The notes under the pieces: generated by a model
Seen by the model: only the letters and a program-made list of their open reading frames with translations
Databases searched by the model: none
What the model was told of the DNA's origin: nothing
In this document: positions 17,956 through 26,752 of the stretch, piece after piece
Layout of the letters: each line of letters starts with the position of its first letter
How positions within the stretch are numbered: position 1 is the first letter of the stretch
Made by a program: the position numbers and the translations under genes
Assembly: GCF_000473265.1 (NCBI RefSeq)
Contig: NZ_KI421511.1
Coordinates: 3,323,560-3,387,559, forward strand
DNA length: 64,000 nt
Direction of reading: 5' to 3'
Source of the DNA: Amycolatopsis thermoflava N1165
Lineage (GTDB): Bacteria > Actinomycetota > Actinomycetes > Mycobacteriales > Pseudonocardiaceae

Positions 17956-18999
17956 GTGAACCCCTTGCACAGCACCGACGGCCTGGTGACGTTCGGGCTG
18001 CGGGACCGCTGGTACCCGCTGTGCCCGTCCGGGCACGTGCGTCCCGGTGAGCTGGTCCGGATCGAGCGCGCGGGCGAGCAGTTGCTGCTGTGGCGCGACG
18101 CCGCCGGTGTCGTGCACGTCCAGGAGGACCGCTGCCCGCACCGCGCCGCGCGGTTGTCGCAGGGCGTGCACATGGGCGACCGGGTGGCCTGCAACTACCA
18201 CGGCGTGCAGGTCGACGCCGAGGGCACGGTGGTGTCCGTGCCGGGGAGCCCGGGCTGCGCCCTGGAGGGCCGCCGCGTGTTGCGGACGTTCCCGGCGGAG
18301 GAGCACGCCGGGGCGGTCTTCGCCTGGTTCGGACTCGACGAGTCGGCACCGCCCGCCCCGCTGGAGGTCCCGGAGCCGATCGCGGGCGGAGAGTGGTCGC
18401 AGTTCCTCTGCTACGTGGAGTGGGACGCACCCTACCTGTACTCGCTGGACAACCTGCTCGACCCGATGCACGGCGCGTTCCTGCACCGCAACAGCCACAC
18501 CATGTTCGCCGGCAAACGCGAAGCGGTCTTCCAGATCCGGGCGACCGACAACGGTTTCGTGTTCGAGAAGACCGACCAGCGCGGCGTGAACTTCGACTGG
18601 GTCGAGCTGACCCACGGCGGCGCCGACTGGGTCACCCTCGACATCCCGTACCCGGACACCGCCGGCCCGGGCGGGCCGTTCACGATCGTCGCCGGGCTGT
18701 GCGCGATCTCGGCGAACCGGCACGCCGGGTTCTTCTGGCGCTGCCGCAAGGTGTCCGGCTGGGAGCGGGACAGCTGGCGCTTCCTCTACCGCAACCGGCT
18801 GGCGGCCCGGCACTACGCGGTGCTGGAGCAGGACCGCGAGATGGCCGAGGCGATGCCCGCCGACGCCTGGGACCGGGAGAACCTCTACCAGCACGACATC
18901 GCGCTCGTCCGGATGCGCCGCCTGCTGAAGGCGGAAGCCGCGAAACAGGCGGCCCGCCTGGCCGAGCCCGCGACCGCAGCACCGGTCCCGGTCGCCTGA
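17956..18999 (+). CDS. Rieske non-heme iron oxygenase (alpha subunit)
   Basis: 347 residues, GTG start. The Rieske cluster ligands are Cys60-x-His62 and Cys79-x2-His82 (CPHRA; CNYHG). The mononuclear iron site follows in DNLLDPMHGAFLH with His172 and His177. Length and layout match the one-component vanillate O-demethylase / phthalate 4,5-dioxygenase type. It should hydroxylate or O-demethylate an aromatic acid using electrons from the reductase at 16828. The extradiol-type dioxygenase gene follows 17 bp later, which suggests that the product is a diol opened by meta cleavage (inference). Confidence 0.93.
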   Translation: MNPLHSTDGLVTFGLRDRWYPLCPSGHVRPGELVRIERAGEQLLLWRDAAGVVHVQEDRCPHRAARLSQGVHMGDRVACNYHGVQVDAEGTVVSVPGSPGCALEGRRVLRTFPAEEHAGAVFAWFGLDESAPPAPLEVPEPIAGGEWSQFLCYVEWDAPYLYSLDNLLDPMHGAFLHRNSHTMFAGKREAVFQIRATDNGFVFEKTDQRGVNFDWVELTHGGADWVTLDIPYPDTAGPGGPFTIVAGLCAISANRHAGFFWRCRKVSGWERDSWRFLYRNRLAARHYAVLEQDREMAEAMPADAWDRENLYQHDIALVRMRRLLKAEAAKQAARLAEPATAAPVPVA

Positions 19000-19016
19000 A
19001 CCCCTTGGAGGACACC

Positions 19017-19940
19017 ATGTCCGAACCCGTCGTCCGGTTGCGGGCGCTGCGGTCGGTGACCCTGCGCTCCACCGCGTGCGCTGACGCGGGCGAGTTCTAC
19101 CGCGAGGTGTGGGGCCTGCGGCAGGTCGAGCAGGACACCGGCGCGGTGTGGCTGCGCGGCACCAGCAGCGAGCACCACGTGCTGCAGTTGCAGCAGGCCG
19201 AGCGGAACGCGCTCGGCAAGGTGGCCTTCGCGGTCGCCACGCCCCGCGAGATCGACGAGGCCGCGAGCCGCCTGGTCGCGCAGGGCATTCCGCTGGTCAC
19301 CGAGCCCGGCAAGCTGGACCAGGTCGGCGGCGGCTACGGGCTGCGCTTCGCCGATCCGGAGGGCCGGCTGATCGAGCTGTCCGCGGACGTGTTCGCGGTG
19401 ACCCCGGACGATCCGGACGGCCACCCGGCGGTGCCGCGCAAGCTGGCGCACGTCGTGCTCAACACCGCCGACATCGACGCGGCCTGCGAGTTCTACACCC
19501 GCGTGCTCGGCATGCGGATCTCCGACTGGTCCGAGCACCAGATGGCGTTCCTGCGCTGCAACGCCGACCACCACGTGATCGCGTTCAACCAGGCGCCGTA
19601 CGCGTCGGTCAACCACGTCGCCTACGAGATGGCCTCGATCGACCACTTCATGCGCGGCATCGGGCGGCTGCGGCACAACGGGATCACCCCGCTGTGGGGT
19701 CCGGGCCGGCACGGGCCGGGCAGCAACACGTTCGGCTACTTCGCCGACCCGGCCGGGCTGGTGTGCGAGTACACCTCCGAGGTCGAGCAGGTCGTGGAGG
19801 ACGCGTGGCTGTGCCGGGTGTGGCGGCGCACGCCCGAGCTGTCCGACCTGTGGGGCACCGCGGGGCCGCCGTCGAAGGACGTCCGCACCCACATGGCGGG
19901 CGTGCCCGACCCCGGCTACACCGCGTGGTGGCGGGGATGA
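19017..19940 (+). CDS. Extradiol-type dioxygenase (VOC superfamily)
   Basis: 307 residues with two glyoxalase/VOC modules. The second holds a likely 2-His-1-carboxylate metal site: His145 (KLAHVVLNT), His200 (VNHVAYE) and Glu251 (CEYTSE). The first module is shorter and lacks equivalent ligands, the usual arrangement of type I extradiol dioxygenases. The ATG at 19017 has TTGGAGG eight bases upstream; the longer open frame overlaps the Rieske gene and was rejected. It probably cleaves a catechol-like ring produced by the Rieske oxygenase. Its stop overlaps the next start (ATGA). Confidence 0.9.
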   Translation: MSEPVVRLRALRSVTLRSTACADAGEFYREVWGLRQVEQDTGAVWLRGTSSEHHVLQLQQAERNALGKVAFAVATPREIDEAASRLVAQGIPLVTEPGKLDQVGGGYGLRFADPEGRLIELSADVFAVTPDDPDGHPAVPRKLAHVVLNTADIDAACEFYTRVLGMRISDWSEHQMAFLRCNADHHVIAFNQAPYASVNHVAYEMASIDHFMRGIGRLRHNGITPLWGPGRHGPGSNTFGYFADPAGLVCEYTSEVEQVVEDAWLCRVWRRTPELSDLWGTAGPPSKDVRTHMAGVPDPGYTAWWRG

Positions 19941-20713
19941 GGGCCGGGGTGATCGGCGCGGGCTCGATCGGCGGCGTGGTCGCCCGCGCCCTGCGCGACG
20001 GATCCGTGCCGGGTGCGACGCTCTCCGGCGTCGTGGACCCGGCCGGTGCGGCGGATCTGCCGCTGGTGTCGCTGGACGAACTTCTGTCCACTTCGGACCT
20101 GGTAGTCGAGGCGGCCGGGCAGCGGGCGCTGGCGGAGGTCGGACCGCAGGTGCTGGCCGCCGGGCGGGACCTGCTGGTCGTGTCGGTCGGCGCGCTGGCC
20201 GACGACGCCCTGCTGGACAAGCTGCTGTGCGCGGGCCCCGGTGAGCTGCACCTGTCGACCGGGGCGATCGGCGGCCTGGACCTGCTGCGGGCGGCGGCCC
20301 GGATGGCGCCGCTGACCCGGGTGACGATCGAGACCACGAAACTGGCCGCGAACCTGGTTCAGGCATGGATGTCCGACGAGGAGGCCGCGCGGCTGCGGAC
20401 CACCGCCGAGCCGGTCGAGCTGATGCGCGGCCCGGCACGCGAGGTGACCGCGGCGTTCCCGAAGTCGGCGAACGTGGCTGCCTCGGTGGCGCTGGCCGTG
20501 GGCGACTGGGACGTGGTGGAGGCGGCGGTGATCGCCGACCCGGCCGCCGAGCTGACCTCGCACGTCATCACCGCCGACGGGCCGGCCGGGTCGTACCGGT
20601 TCGAGATCCGCAACCGGCCCTCGCCGCGGACGCCGACGAGCAGTGAGGTCGTGCCGCACGCGGTGCTCGCCGCGATCGCCGCGCTGGCGGAGCCGCGGGT
20701 GGTGTTCCGGTGA
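19937..20713 (+). CDS. Aspartate dehydrogenase domain protein
   Basis: 258 residues. A Rossmann motif GAGSIGG is at 7-13; later GAIGGLDLLRAA and SANVAASVALAVGDWD match the L-aspartate dehydrogenase family (NadX-like, DUF108). Known members oxidise L-aspartate to iminoaspartate with NAD(P)+. In a meta-cleavage operon its likely role is different: an amino or imino acid or hydroxy acid intermediate of the pathway (inference). It is coupled at both ends by 4-bp overlaps. No nadA or nadC is adjacent, which argues against NAD biosynthesis. Confidence 0.82.
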   Translation: MRAGVIGAGSIGGVVARALRDGSVPGATLSGVVDPAGAADLPLVSLDELLSTSDLVVEAAGQRALAEVGPQVLAAGRDLLVVSVGALADDALLDKLLCAGPGELHLSTGAIGGLDLLRAAARMAPLTRVTIETTKLAANLVQAWMSDEEAARLRTTAEPVELMRGPAREVTAAFPKSANVAASVALAVGDWDVVEAAVIADPAAELTSHVITADGPAGSYRFEIRNRPSPRTPTSSEVVPHAVLAAIAALAEPRVVFR

Positions 20714-21423
20714 CCCCCGTGTTGCTGCTGCACGGCATCGGCGGGTCCAGTGCGTCCTTCGAGTCGCAAGTGGACGTCCTGGCGGAGCGGCACCGGGTGG
20801 TGGCTTGGGACGCGCCCGGGTACGGGGACTCGCCGGATCCGGAACGCACCGACATCGCCTGGTACGCCGAGCGGGCGGCGCGGATCTTCGACGAACCCGC
20901 GCACGTGGTGGGCGTGTCGTGGGGCGGGGTGATCGCGACCCGGCTCGCGCTGGAGCACCCCGTGCTGTCGCTGACCCTGGCCGACTCCACGCGCGGCTCC
21001 GGCACCAGCGCGGCGGCCGCCGCGCGGATGCGGGCGCGGGTGGATGAGCTGGCCGAGGTGGGTGGCGCGGAGTTCGCGCGGCGGCGAGCGCCGCGCCTGA
21101 GCTCCGATCCGGCGACCCACGCCAAGGTCGAGGCGACGATGGCCCGGGTGCGCCTGGCCGGGTACCGCGCGGCCGCGGAGTCGATGGCCACCACCGACCA
21201 CGGTCCGCTGCTCGGCCGGATCAGCGTGCCGACGCTGGTGGTCGTGGGCGCCGACGACCAGGTCACCGGCGTCGAGGAGAGCCGCCTGCTGGCGCGGGAG
21301 ATCCCCGGGGCGCGGCTGCGGGTGATCGGCGGCGGGCACGCGGCCAACCAGGAGTGCCCCGGCGAGTTCAACGAGGTCCTGCTCGAGTTCCTGTCCGAAG
21401 TGGAGGCCGCGCGATGCGCCTGA
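20710..21423 (+). CDS. Alpha/beta hydrolase
   Basis: 237 residues, GTG start in a GTGA overlap. The oxyanion motif LLLHGIGGSS is at 5-14 and the nucleophile Ser70 sits in GVSWGG. The general base is probably the His in GGGHAANQE near the C-terminus, with an acid in VGADDQVTG. The compact length and operon place it with carbon-carbon hydrolases of meta-cleavage pathways (MhpC/BphD-like) or enol-lactone hydrolases. The sequence does not separate these. Confidence 0.88.
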   Translation: MTPVLLLHGIGGSSASFESQVDVLAERHRVVAWDAPGYGDSPDPERTDIAWYAERAARIFDEPAHVVGVSWGGVIATRLALEHPVLSLTLADSTRGSGTSAAAAARMRARVDELAEVGGAEFARRRAPRLSSDPATHAKVEATMARVRLAGYRAAAESMATTDHGPLLGRISVPTLVVVGADDQVTGVEESRLLAREIPGARLRVIGGGHAANQECPGEFNEVLLEFLSEVEAARCA

Positions 21424-22148
21424 TCGTGGTGACCGGCGCCGGGCGCGGGCTCGGCTGGGCGATCGCCGACGCCCTCGGCGCGTCCGGCGCGCAGGTCGTG
21501 GTCGCCGAGCGCGACCCGGAACGCGCCGCCCGCGGCGTGGCGCAGCTCGAAGAGCGCGGGCGGACCGTGCACCGGATCGACACCGACGTCGCCGATCCCG
21601 ATTCGGTGGCGCGGCTGGCGGAACAGGTGGCGAAGATCGGGCCGCTGCACGGGCTGGTCAACAACGCGGCGATGGCCGACGGCGTGGGCGGCAAGCACTT
21701 CGCCGACCTGGAGGTGCAGGCGTGGGACCGGCTGATGACGGTCAACGCGCGCGGCCCGTGGCTGGTCGCCCGCGCCCTGTACCCGCAACTCGCGGCCACC
21801 GGCGGGCGGATCGTGAACATCGCCTCCGACGTCGCGCTGTTCGGGCCGCCGCGGCTGGTGCACTACGTGTCCTCGAAGGGCGCGGTGATCGCGATGACCC
21901 GCGCGATGGCACGCGATGCAGGGCCGGACGGGGTGACGGTGAACGCGGTCGCGCCGGGCCTGACCGAGGTCGAGGCGACCGAGCGGGTGCCACGCGAACG
22001 GCACCAGCTCTACGCGAACGGGCGGGCGCTGACCCGGGCGCAGCAACCGGGTGACGTGGTGGGCGCGGTGGAGTTCCTGCTCTCCGACGCCGCCTCGTTC
22101 ATCACCGGGCAAACGTTGGTCGTCGACGGCGGATTCGTCTGCCACTAG
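21414..22148 (+). CDS. SDR family oxidoreductase (classical active site)
   Basis: 244 residues. Cofactor motif TGAGRGLG at 7-14, NNAA at 83-86, and the catalytic triad Ser138, Tyr151 and Lys155 (HYVSSKG). It is a classical short-chain dehydrogenase, probably NAD(P)-dependent, acting on a diol or alcohol in the pathway. The ATG at 21414 overlaps the hydrolase gene by ten bases; the frame is open further upstream but lacks conserved sequence. It may oxidise a cis-dihydrodiol or a hydroxy intermediate (inference). Confidence 0.9.
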   Translation: MRLIVVTGAGRGLGWAIADALGASGAQVVVAERDPERAARGVAQLEERGRTVHRIDTDVADPDSVARLAEQVAKIGPLHGLVNNAAMADGVGGKHFADLEVQAWDRLMTVNARGPWLVARALYPQLAATGGRIVNIASDVALFGPPRLVHYVSSKGAVIAMTRAMARDAGPDGVTVNAVAPGLTEVEATERVPRERHQLYANGRALTRAQQPGDVVGAVEFLLSDAASFITGQTLVVDGGFVCH

Positions 22149-22156
22149 GAGTTCTC

Positions 22157-22936
22157 ATGGACCTGGGACTTTCCGGGCGGGCGGTCGTGGTGACCGGCGC
22201 CAGTTCCGGTGTCGGGCTGGCCACCGCCGCGATGCTGCTCGCCGAGGGCGCACACGTCGCCGCGTGCGCGCGGGACGGCGTGCGGCTGGAGAAGGCGCTC
22301 GCCGACCTGCCCCGCGCGGCCGGCGCCCGGCTGTACACCGCGGCCTGTGACGTCCTCGACGCCGGCGACGTGCGCCGGTTCGTCACCGGCGCCGGTGAGG
22401 AGTTCGGCGGGCTGGACGGCGTGGTCAACAACGCCGGGCGCTCGCTGATGGCGCGGCTGGCCGAGACCAGCGACGAGCAGTGGCGCGACGAGCTGCACCT
22501 GAAGATCTTCTCTGTGCTGCACGTCGTCCGCGCCGCGCAGCCGTGGCTGCGGCCGGGTGCGGCGGTGGTCAACGTCAACGCGATCCTGTCCCGCCAGCCC
22601 GAACCGAAGCTCGCCGCGACGTCGGCGGCGCGGGCGGCACTGCTGAACCTGTCCAAGACGCTGGCCGCGGAGCTGGCGCCGCGGGTGCGGGTCAACTCGG
22701 TGTGCCTCGGCCTGGTGGACACCGGGCAGTGGCGGCGCCGGTACGAACAGTCCGGCACCGAGCTGTCCTGGGCGGAGTGGACTTCGGCGCTCGCCGCGGA
22801 CCGGGGCATCCCGCTCGGCAGGCTCGGCACCGCCGAGGAAGTCGCCTTTCCGATCGTGGCACTGCTGTCACCGCACGCGTCCTACATCACCGGCTCCGCC
22901 CTCGACGTCGGTGGCGGCGTCGCCCGATACGTCTAG
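22157..22936 (+). CDS. SDR family protein with altered Tyr-Lys active site
   Basis: 259 residues with an intact nucleotide motif TGASSGVG (13-20) and NNAG (91-94). At the place of the catalytic YxxxK the sequence is TSAAR (155-159), so Tyr is replaced by Thr and Lys by Arg; Ser145 remains. The C-terminal GSALDVGGG is normal. I recall that a subset of SDRs shows ATSAARA at this place, so this could be a non-dehydrogenase member (hydratase, isomerase or binding protein) rather than a decayed gene. It follows the classical SDR by eight bases. Confidence 0.85.
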   Translation: MDLGLSGRAVVVTGASSGVGLATAAMLLAEGAHVAACARDGVRLEKALADLPRAAGARLYTAACDVLDAGDVRRFVTGAGEEFGGLDGVVNNAGRSLMARLAETSDEQWRDELHLKIFSVLHVVRAAQPWLRPGAAVVNVNAILSRQPEPKLAATSAARAALLNLSKTLAAELAPRVRVNSVCLGLVDTGQWRRRYEQSGTELSWAEWTSALAADRGIPLGRLGTAEEVAFPIVALLSPHASYITGSALDVGGGVARYV

Positions 22937-22944
22937 GGAATTCC

Positions 22945-23166
22945 ATGGGTGACGGCTTGCGTAGCGGTGCGGGTGGCGGAACCTCAGACGCCCCCTCGCT
23001 GTGGGATCGCCTCCTCATGAATGCCAATTCACCACGTCGGCGCTGTCCTCGCGAGGAGCCTCCCACCCGTCTCCCACCACCACCCTCAATCGACGCGTTT
23101 CACGCGGCCGAGCTGGCTCAGAACCCGCGGCGGTGCGAGCTGCCTACATCCAAGGAGGAAGTGTGA
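22945..23166 (+). CDS. Possible small protein or leader ORF (73 aa)
   Basis: An ATG at 22945, eight bases after the SDR stop, opens a 73-codon frame. Its TGA overlaps the GTG of the ThDP enzyme in GTGA, as true genes in this operon do. The product is Arg- and Pro-rich (PPTRLPPPPSIDAFHAAELA) and has no recognised domain. The segment has slightly lower G+C and fewer coding features than its neighbours. It may be a real small protein, a translated leader for the downstream gene, or simply a 226-bp spacer. Confidence 0.35.
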   Translation: MGDGLRSGAGGGTSDAPSLWDRLLMNANSPRRRCPREEPPTRLPPPPSIDAFHAAELAQNPRRCELPTSKEEV

Positions 23167-24782
23167 CACACGGCAACGGCGGGGATCTGCTCGCCCAGAT
23201 CCTGATCGACAACGGCGTCGACACCGCGTTCGGCATCGTGAGCGTGCACAACCTGCCGCTGGTGGAGGCGATCGCGGCGCGGCTGCGGTTCGTGCCGGTG
23301 CGGCACGAGGCGGCGGCGGTCAACGCGGCCGACGGGTACGCCCGCGCCGGCGGCGGGCTCGGGGTCGCGATCACCAGCACCGGCACCGGTGCGGGCAACG
23401 CGGCCGGGTCGCTGGTGGAGGCGCTGACCGCGGGCAGCCGGGTGCTGCACGTGACCGGGCAGATCGACTCCCCCTACCTCGGGCAGGGGCGCGGGGTCAT
23501 CCACGAGACGCGCGACCAGCTGGGCATGCTCACCGCGGTGTCCAAGCACGCCGCGACCATCTCTTCGGTGGCCGAGGCCGGAGACGTGCTGCGGCGGGCG
23601 GTGCGGGAGGCCGTGTCCCTCCCCTGTGGACCGTCCAGTGTGGAATGGCCGATCGACCTGCAGTACGCGCGGCACGACGTGGTGGCTCGCGGTCCGGAGG
23701 TTCCGGCGCCGGTGCCGCCGCCGGACGAGGACGCGCTGGCCCGGGCCGACCAGTTGATCGCCTCGGCGAGGCGCCCGGTGATCTGGGCCGGCGGCGGGGC
23801 GGTCGACGCGCGGGACGAGGTGCGGGAGCTGGCCGAGCGGCTGCACGCCCCGGTGTTCACGAGCAACTCCGGGCGAGGCACGCTGCCCGAGGACCACCCG
23901 CTGGTGGTCGGCAACTTCGCGACCGTGGCGGAGGACCTGCTGGCCGAGGCGGACCTGTTGATCTCGATCGGGACGCACTTCCGGTCCAACGAGACGAAGC
24001 ACTACCACCTGGCGCTGCCCGCGCGGCACGTCCAGATCGACGTCGACCCCGCCGCCCTGGGCCGGGTGCACCCGGCGACGGTCGGGATCGCCGGGGAGGC
24101 CGCGGCGGTGCTGCGGCGGCTGCGGGGCGGGTCCGGTGATCCGGAGTGGCGGGCACGAGCGGTTGCGACCCGGTCCGCCGTGCGGTCGCGGCTGCGCGAG
24201 GCGATCGGCCCGTACGGCGAAATCTGCGACGCGATGCGGGCGGGGTTGCCGCGGGAGTCGGTGATCGCCCGGGACGTGACGATCCCGTCGAGCCAGTGGG
24301 GCAACCGGCTGCTGGACATCTTCGACCCGCGGACCAACCTGTTCCCGGTCGGCGGCGGGATCGGTCAGGGCCTGGCGACGGGCATCGGGGCGGCGCTGTC
24401 CGGCCGCGACGCACCGACGCTGGTGATGGCCGGGGACGGCGGGCTGGCCGTGCACCTGGGCGAGCTGGGCACGCTGGCGCAGGAGAAGCCGTGGCTGGTG
24501 CTGGTGGTCTTCAACGACGGCGGGTACGGGGTGCTGCGGAACATGCAGGACCACCACGGCGGTTCGCGGGCCGGGGTGGACCTCTACACCCCGGACTTCT
24601 CGCGGCTCGCGCAGTCGCTGGACCTGCCGTACCAGCTGGTGAGCAGGCCGTCGCTGTTCGCGGAGGCGCTGGAGAAGGCGGTGGCGCAGCACGGCCCGGC
24701 CGTGATCGAGGTCGACGTGACGGCGCTGGACCCGGCGCCGCGCCCGTTCGTCCCGCCGGTGCCCGTCCCCCGGGAGGACTGA
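23163..24782 (+). CDS. Thiamine diphosphate-dependent enzyme (acetolactate synthase/benzoylformate decarboxylase superfamily)
   Basis: 539 residues; GTG start preceded by a strong AAGGAGGAA. The activating glutamate is Glu49 in PVRHEAAAVNAADGYAR, and the ThDP/Mg motif starts near residue 423 (GDGGLAVHLGELGTL, ending FNDGGYG). The order Pyr domain, central domain, PP domain is that of acetohydroxyacid synthases, benzoylformate decarboxylase and oxalyl-CoA decarboxylase. In this cluster it may decarboxylate a 2-oxo acid released by the hydrolase, giving an aldehyde for the divergent aldehyde dehydrogenase (inference). Confidence 0.9.
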   Translation: MTHGNGGDLLAQILIDNGVDTAFGIVSVHNLPLVEAIAARLRFVPVRHEAAAVNAADGYARAGGGLGVAITSTGTGAGNAAGSLVEALTAGSRVLHVTGQIDSPYLGQGRGVIHETRDQLGMLTAVSKHAATISSVAEAGDVLRRAVREAVSLPCGPSSVEWPIDLQYARHDVVARGPEVPAPVPPPDEDALARADQLIASARRPVIWAGGGAVDARDEVRELAERLHAPVFTSNSGRGTLPEDHPLVVGNFATVAEDLLAEADLLISIGTHFRSNETKHYHLALPARHVQIDVDPAALGRVHPATVGIAGEAAAVLRRLRGGSGDPEWRARAVATRSAVRSRLREAIGPYGEICDAMRAGLPRESVIARDVTIPSSQWGNRLLDIFDPRTNLFPVGGGIGQGLATGIGAALSGRDAPTLVMAGDGGLAVHLGELGTLAQEKPWLVLVVFNDGGYGVLRNMQDHHGGSRAGVDLYTPDFSRLAQSLDLPYQLVSRPSLFAEALEKAVAQHGPAVIEVDVTALDPAPRPFVPPVPVPRED

Positions 24783-25369
24783 TGGCCACCCCGGCGACCA
24801 CCCACCACCACGGACACGCCCCCGCCAACCGGCGCCGCCGCATCCTCAAGACCGCGGCTCCCCTGCTCGTGCGCTACCCCGCCGCCCACGTGCGCGCGGC
24901 CGTCGTCGTCCTGCACGACGAGCGGGGCCTCACCGCCGAAGCCGAGGACGCCTGCCGCGCGCTCGCCGAGTGCGGCTACCTCGCCGTCGCGCCGCTGCTC
25001 TACTACGACACCGGCGGACGGGTCTTCCCGCGCGGCAACTTCGCGGCCCTCGAGCCCGCGGACCTCGCCGCCGACGTGGCCGGCGCGCTGGACCACCTGA
25101 GCCGCCGGGCGCGGGTTCCGGCGAGCGCCTTCATCGGGCTCGGCCAGGGCGCCCATCTCGCCGCCGTGGCCGCCGCCGAGCACGGACTGCCGGCCGCCGG
25201 CGTCGACCCGCGTGAGGGGCCCTGGCCGGACCTCCCCGAGCTGCCGGTGCTCGCCGCGAACCTGGGCGGGTCCTGGCTGTCCCTGTGTGACGAAGCCGAC
25301 GCCCGGGACGAAGCAGTGCGATTCCTCGATTCAGCCCGCACACTATTGCCCGACGAGGAGACCGAATGA
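24782..25369 (+). CDS. Dienelactone-hydrolase-like protein lacking the nucleophile
   Basis: 195 residues with a His-rich N-terminus. VVVLHDERGLTAEAEDACRALAECGY is split by the usual DLH landmarks and matches dienelactone hydrolases up to strand 5. At the nucleophile elbow the sequence is GLGQGA (119-124), so the expected Cys or Ser is Gly121. The C-terminal His motif is also not visible, and the protein is shorter than typical DLH (about 235). It is coupled by a one-base overlap (TGATG) to the ThDP gene and by ATGA to the MFS gene, so it is maintained as a gene. It is probably a non-catalytic or repurposed member. Confidence 0.75.
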   Translation: MATPATTHHHGHAPANRRRRILKTAAPLLVRYPAAHVRAAVVVLHDERGLTAEAEDACRALAECGYLAVAPLLYYDTGGRVFPRGNFAALEPADLAADVAGALDHLSRRARVPASAFIGLGQGAHLAAVAAAEHGLPAAGVDPREGPWPDLPELPVLAANLGGSWLSLCDEADARDEAVRFLDSARTLLPDEETE

Positions 25370-26745
25370 GCATCGACGCCACACCCGCCATGACGCAGGG
25401 TGACATCGCTGCGCGGCTGGAACGGCTGCCGATGTCGCGATGGCAGATCAGCGTCCGCCTGCTGATCGGCATCGTGACCTTTTTCGAGGCGTTCGACCAG
25501 CTGCTGATCGCCTACACGCTGCCGGTGCTCTCCCGCGAGTGGGGCCTGTCGGCGGCCACCAGCACCGCGGCGCTGACCATCGGCTCGATCGGGATGCTGG
25601 TCGGCGCGCTGGTGTCCGGCTGGGCCGCCGACCGGATCGGCCGGGTGCGGGTGATCGCGATCTGCGTCGCCGTCAGCGCACTGTGCAGCGCCGGCATGGC
25701 GGCCTGCGACTCGCTCACCCCGTTCCTCGTCCTGCGGTTCGTGCAGGGCCTCGCGATCGGCGGCGAGGTGCCGACCGCGGCCGCCTACATCAGCGAGATC
25801 ACCCGCGCCCACAAGCGCGGCCGGTTCGTGCTGCTCTACGAGGTGGTGTTCCCGGCGGGCCTGGCGGTGAGCGCGCTGGTCGCGGCGTGGCTGATCCCCC
25901 TGTGGGGCTGGCGCTCGCTGTACCTGCTGGCCGCCGTCCCCGGCCTGATGGCGTTCGTGATCCTGCGCAAGGTGCCGGAGTCGCCGCGCTGGCTCGCCTC
26001 CCGCGGCAAGTACGACAAGGCCGCCGCGGCGATGGCGACGATGGAGACCAAGGTCCGGCGCGCCACCGGCGAGCCGCTGCCTGCGCCCGCCGCCACGGTG
26101 CCGGTCACCGCCCCGCAGCAGCGCGGCAACGCCCTGCGCGACCTGTTCGCCGGCCGCTACCGCCGCCGCACGCTGACCGTGTGGACCATCTGGTTCGTCG
26201 GCTACCTCGCCAACTACGGCATCACGTCGTGGCTGCCGACCATCTACCGCGGCGTGTTCCACCTGCCGCTGGGCCAGGCGCTCTGGTACAGCACCGCGAC
26301 CTCGGCCGCCGGCCTGGTCGGGTGCGTGCTGGCGGCGCTGGTGATCGACCGGATCGGGCGCCGGATGGTGCTGGCCGCCGGGCTCGGCGTGACCACCGCG
26401 ATGCTGGTGGTGCTGGGCGCGCTCGGCGCCGGGTCGCCGGTGCAGCTGCTGGTGTGGTCGTCGCTGGCGGCGGTGTTCAACTTCGCCGTGAACATCAGCC
26501 TGTACCTCTACACGCCCGAGCTGTACCCGACGCGCAGCCGCGCGCTGGGCTGCAGCCTCGGCGGGGTGATGAACCGGCTGGGCCTGATCCTCGGGCCGAT
26601 CCTGGTCGGCGCGGTCTACGCCGGCGGCACCGCGCTGGGCTCGGTGTTCCTGCTGATCAGCGGGATCACGCTGGTCGGCGCGATCGTGGCCGCGGTGTTC
26701 GCCGAGGAGACGCGCGGCCGCACGCTGGAGGAGATCGCGCCCTGA
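25366..26745 (+). CDS. MFS transporter
   Basis: 459 residues with about 12 spans. The loop GWAADRIGRVR after the second span and RFVQGLAIGGEVPTAAAYIS are typical of the sugar/aromatic-acid porter type of MFS, including AAHS carriers. It closes the rightward operon (ATGA overlap with the preceding gene) and is followed by a strong hairpin. It is the likely importer of the aromatic substrate handled by the Rieske-extradiol cluster (inference). Confidence 0.88.
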   Translation: MSIDATPAMTQGDIAARLERLPMSRWQISVRLLIGIVTFFEAFDQLLIAYTLPVLSREWGLSAATSTAALTIGSIGMLVGALVSGWAADRIGRVRVIAICVAVSALCSAGMAACDSLTPFLVLRFVQGLAIGGEVPTAAAYISEITRAHKRGRFVLLYEVVFPAGLAVSALVAAWLIPLWGWRSLYLLAAVPGLMAFVILRKVPESPRWLASRGKYDKAAAAMATMETKVRRATGEPLPAPAATVPVTAPQQRGNALRDLFAGRYRRRTLTVWTIWFVGYLANYGITSWLPTIYRGVFHLPLGQALWYSTATSAAGLVGCVLAALVIDRIGRRMVLAAGLGVTTAMLVVLGALGAGSPVQLLVWSSLAAVFNFAVNISLYLYTPELYPTRSRALGCSLGGVMNRLGLILGPILVGAVYAGGTALGSVFLLISGITLVGAIVAAVFAEETRGRTLEEIAP

Positions 26746-26752
26746 CTCCGAT

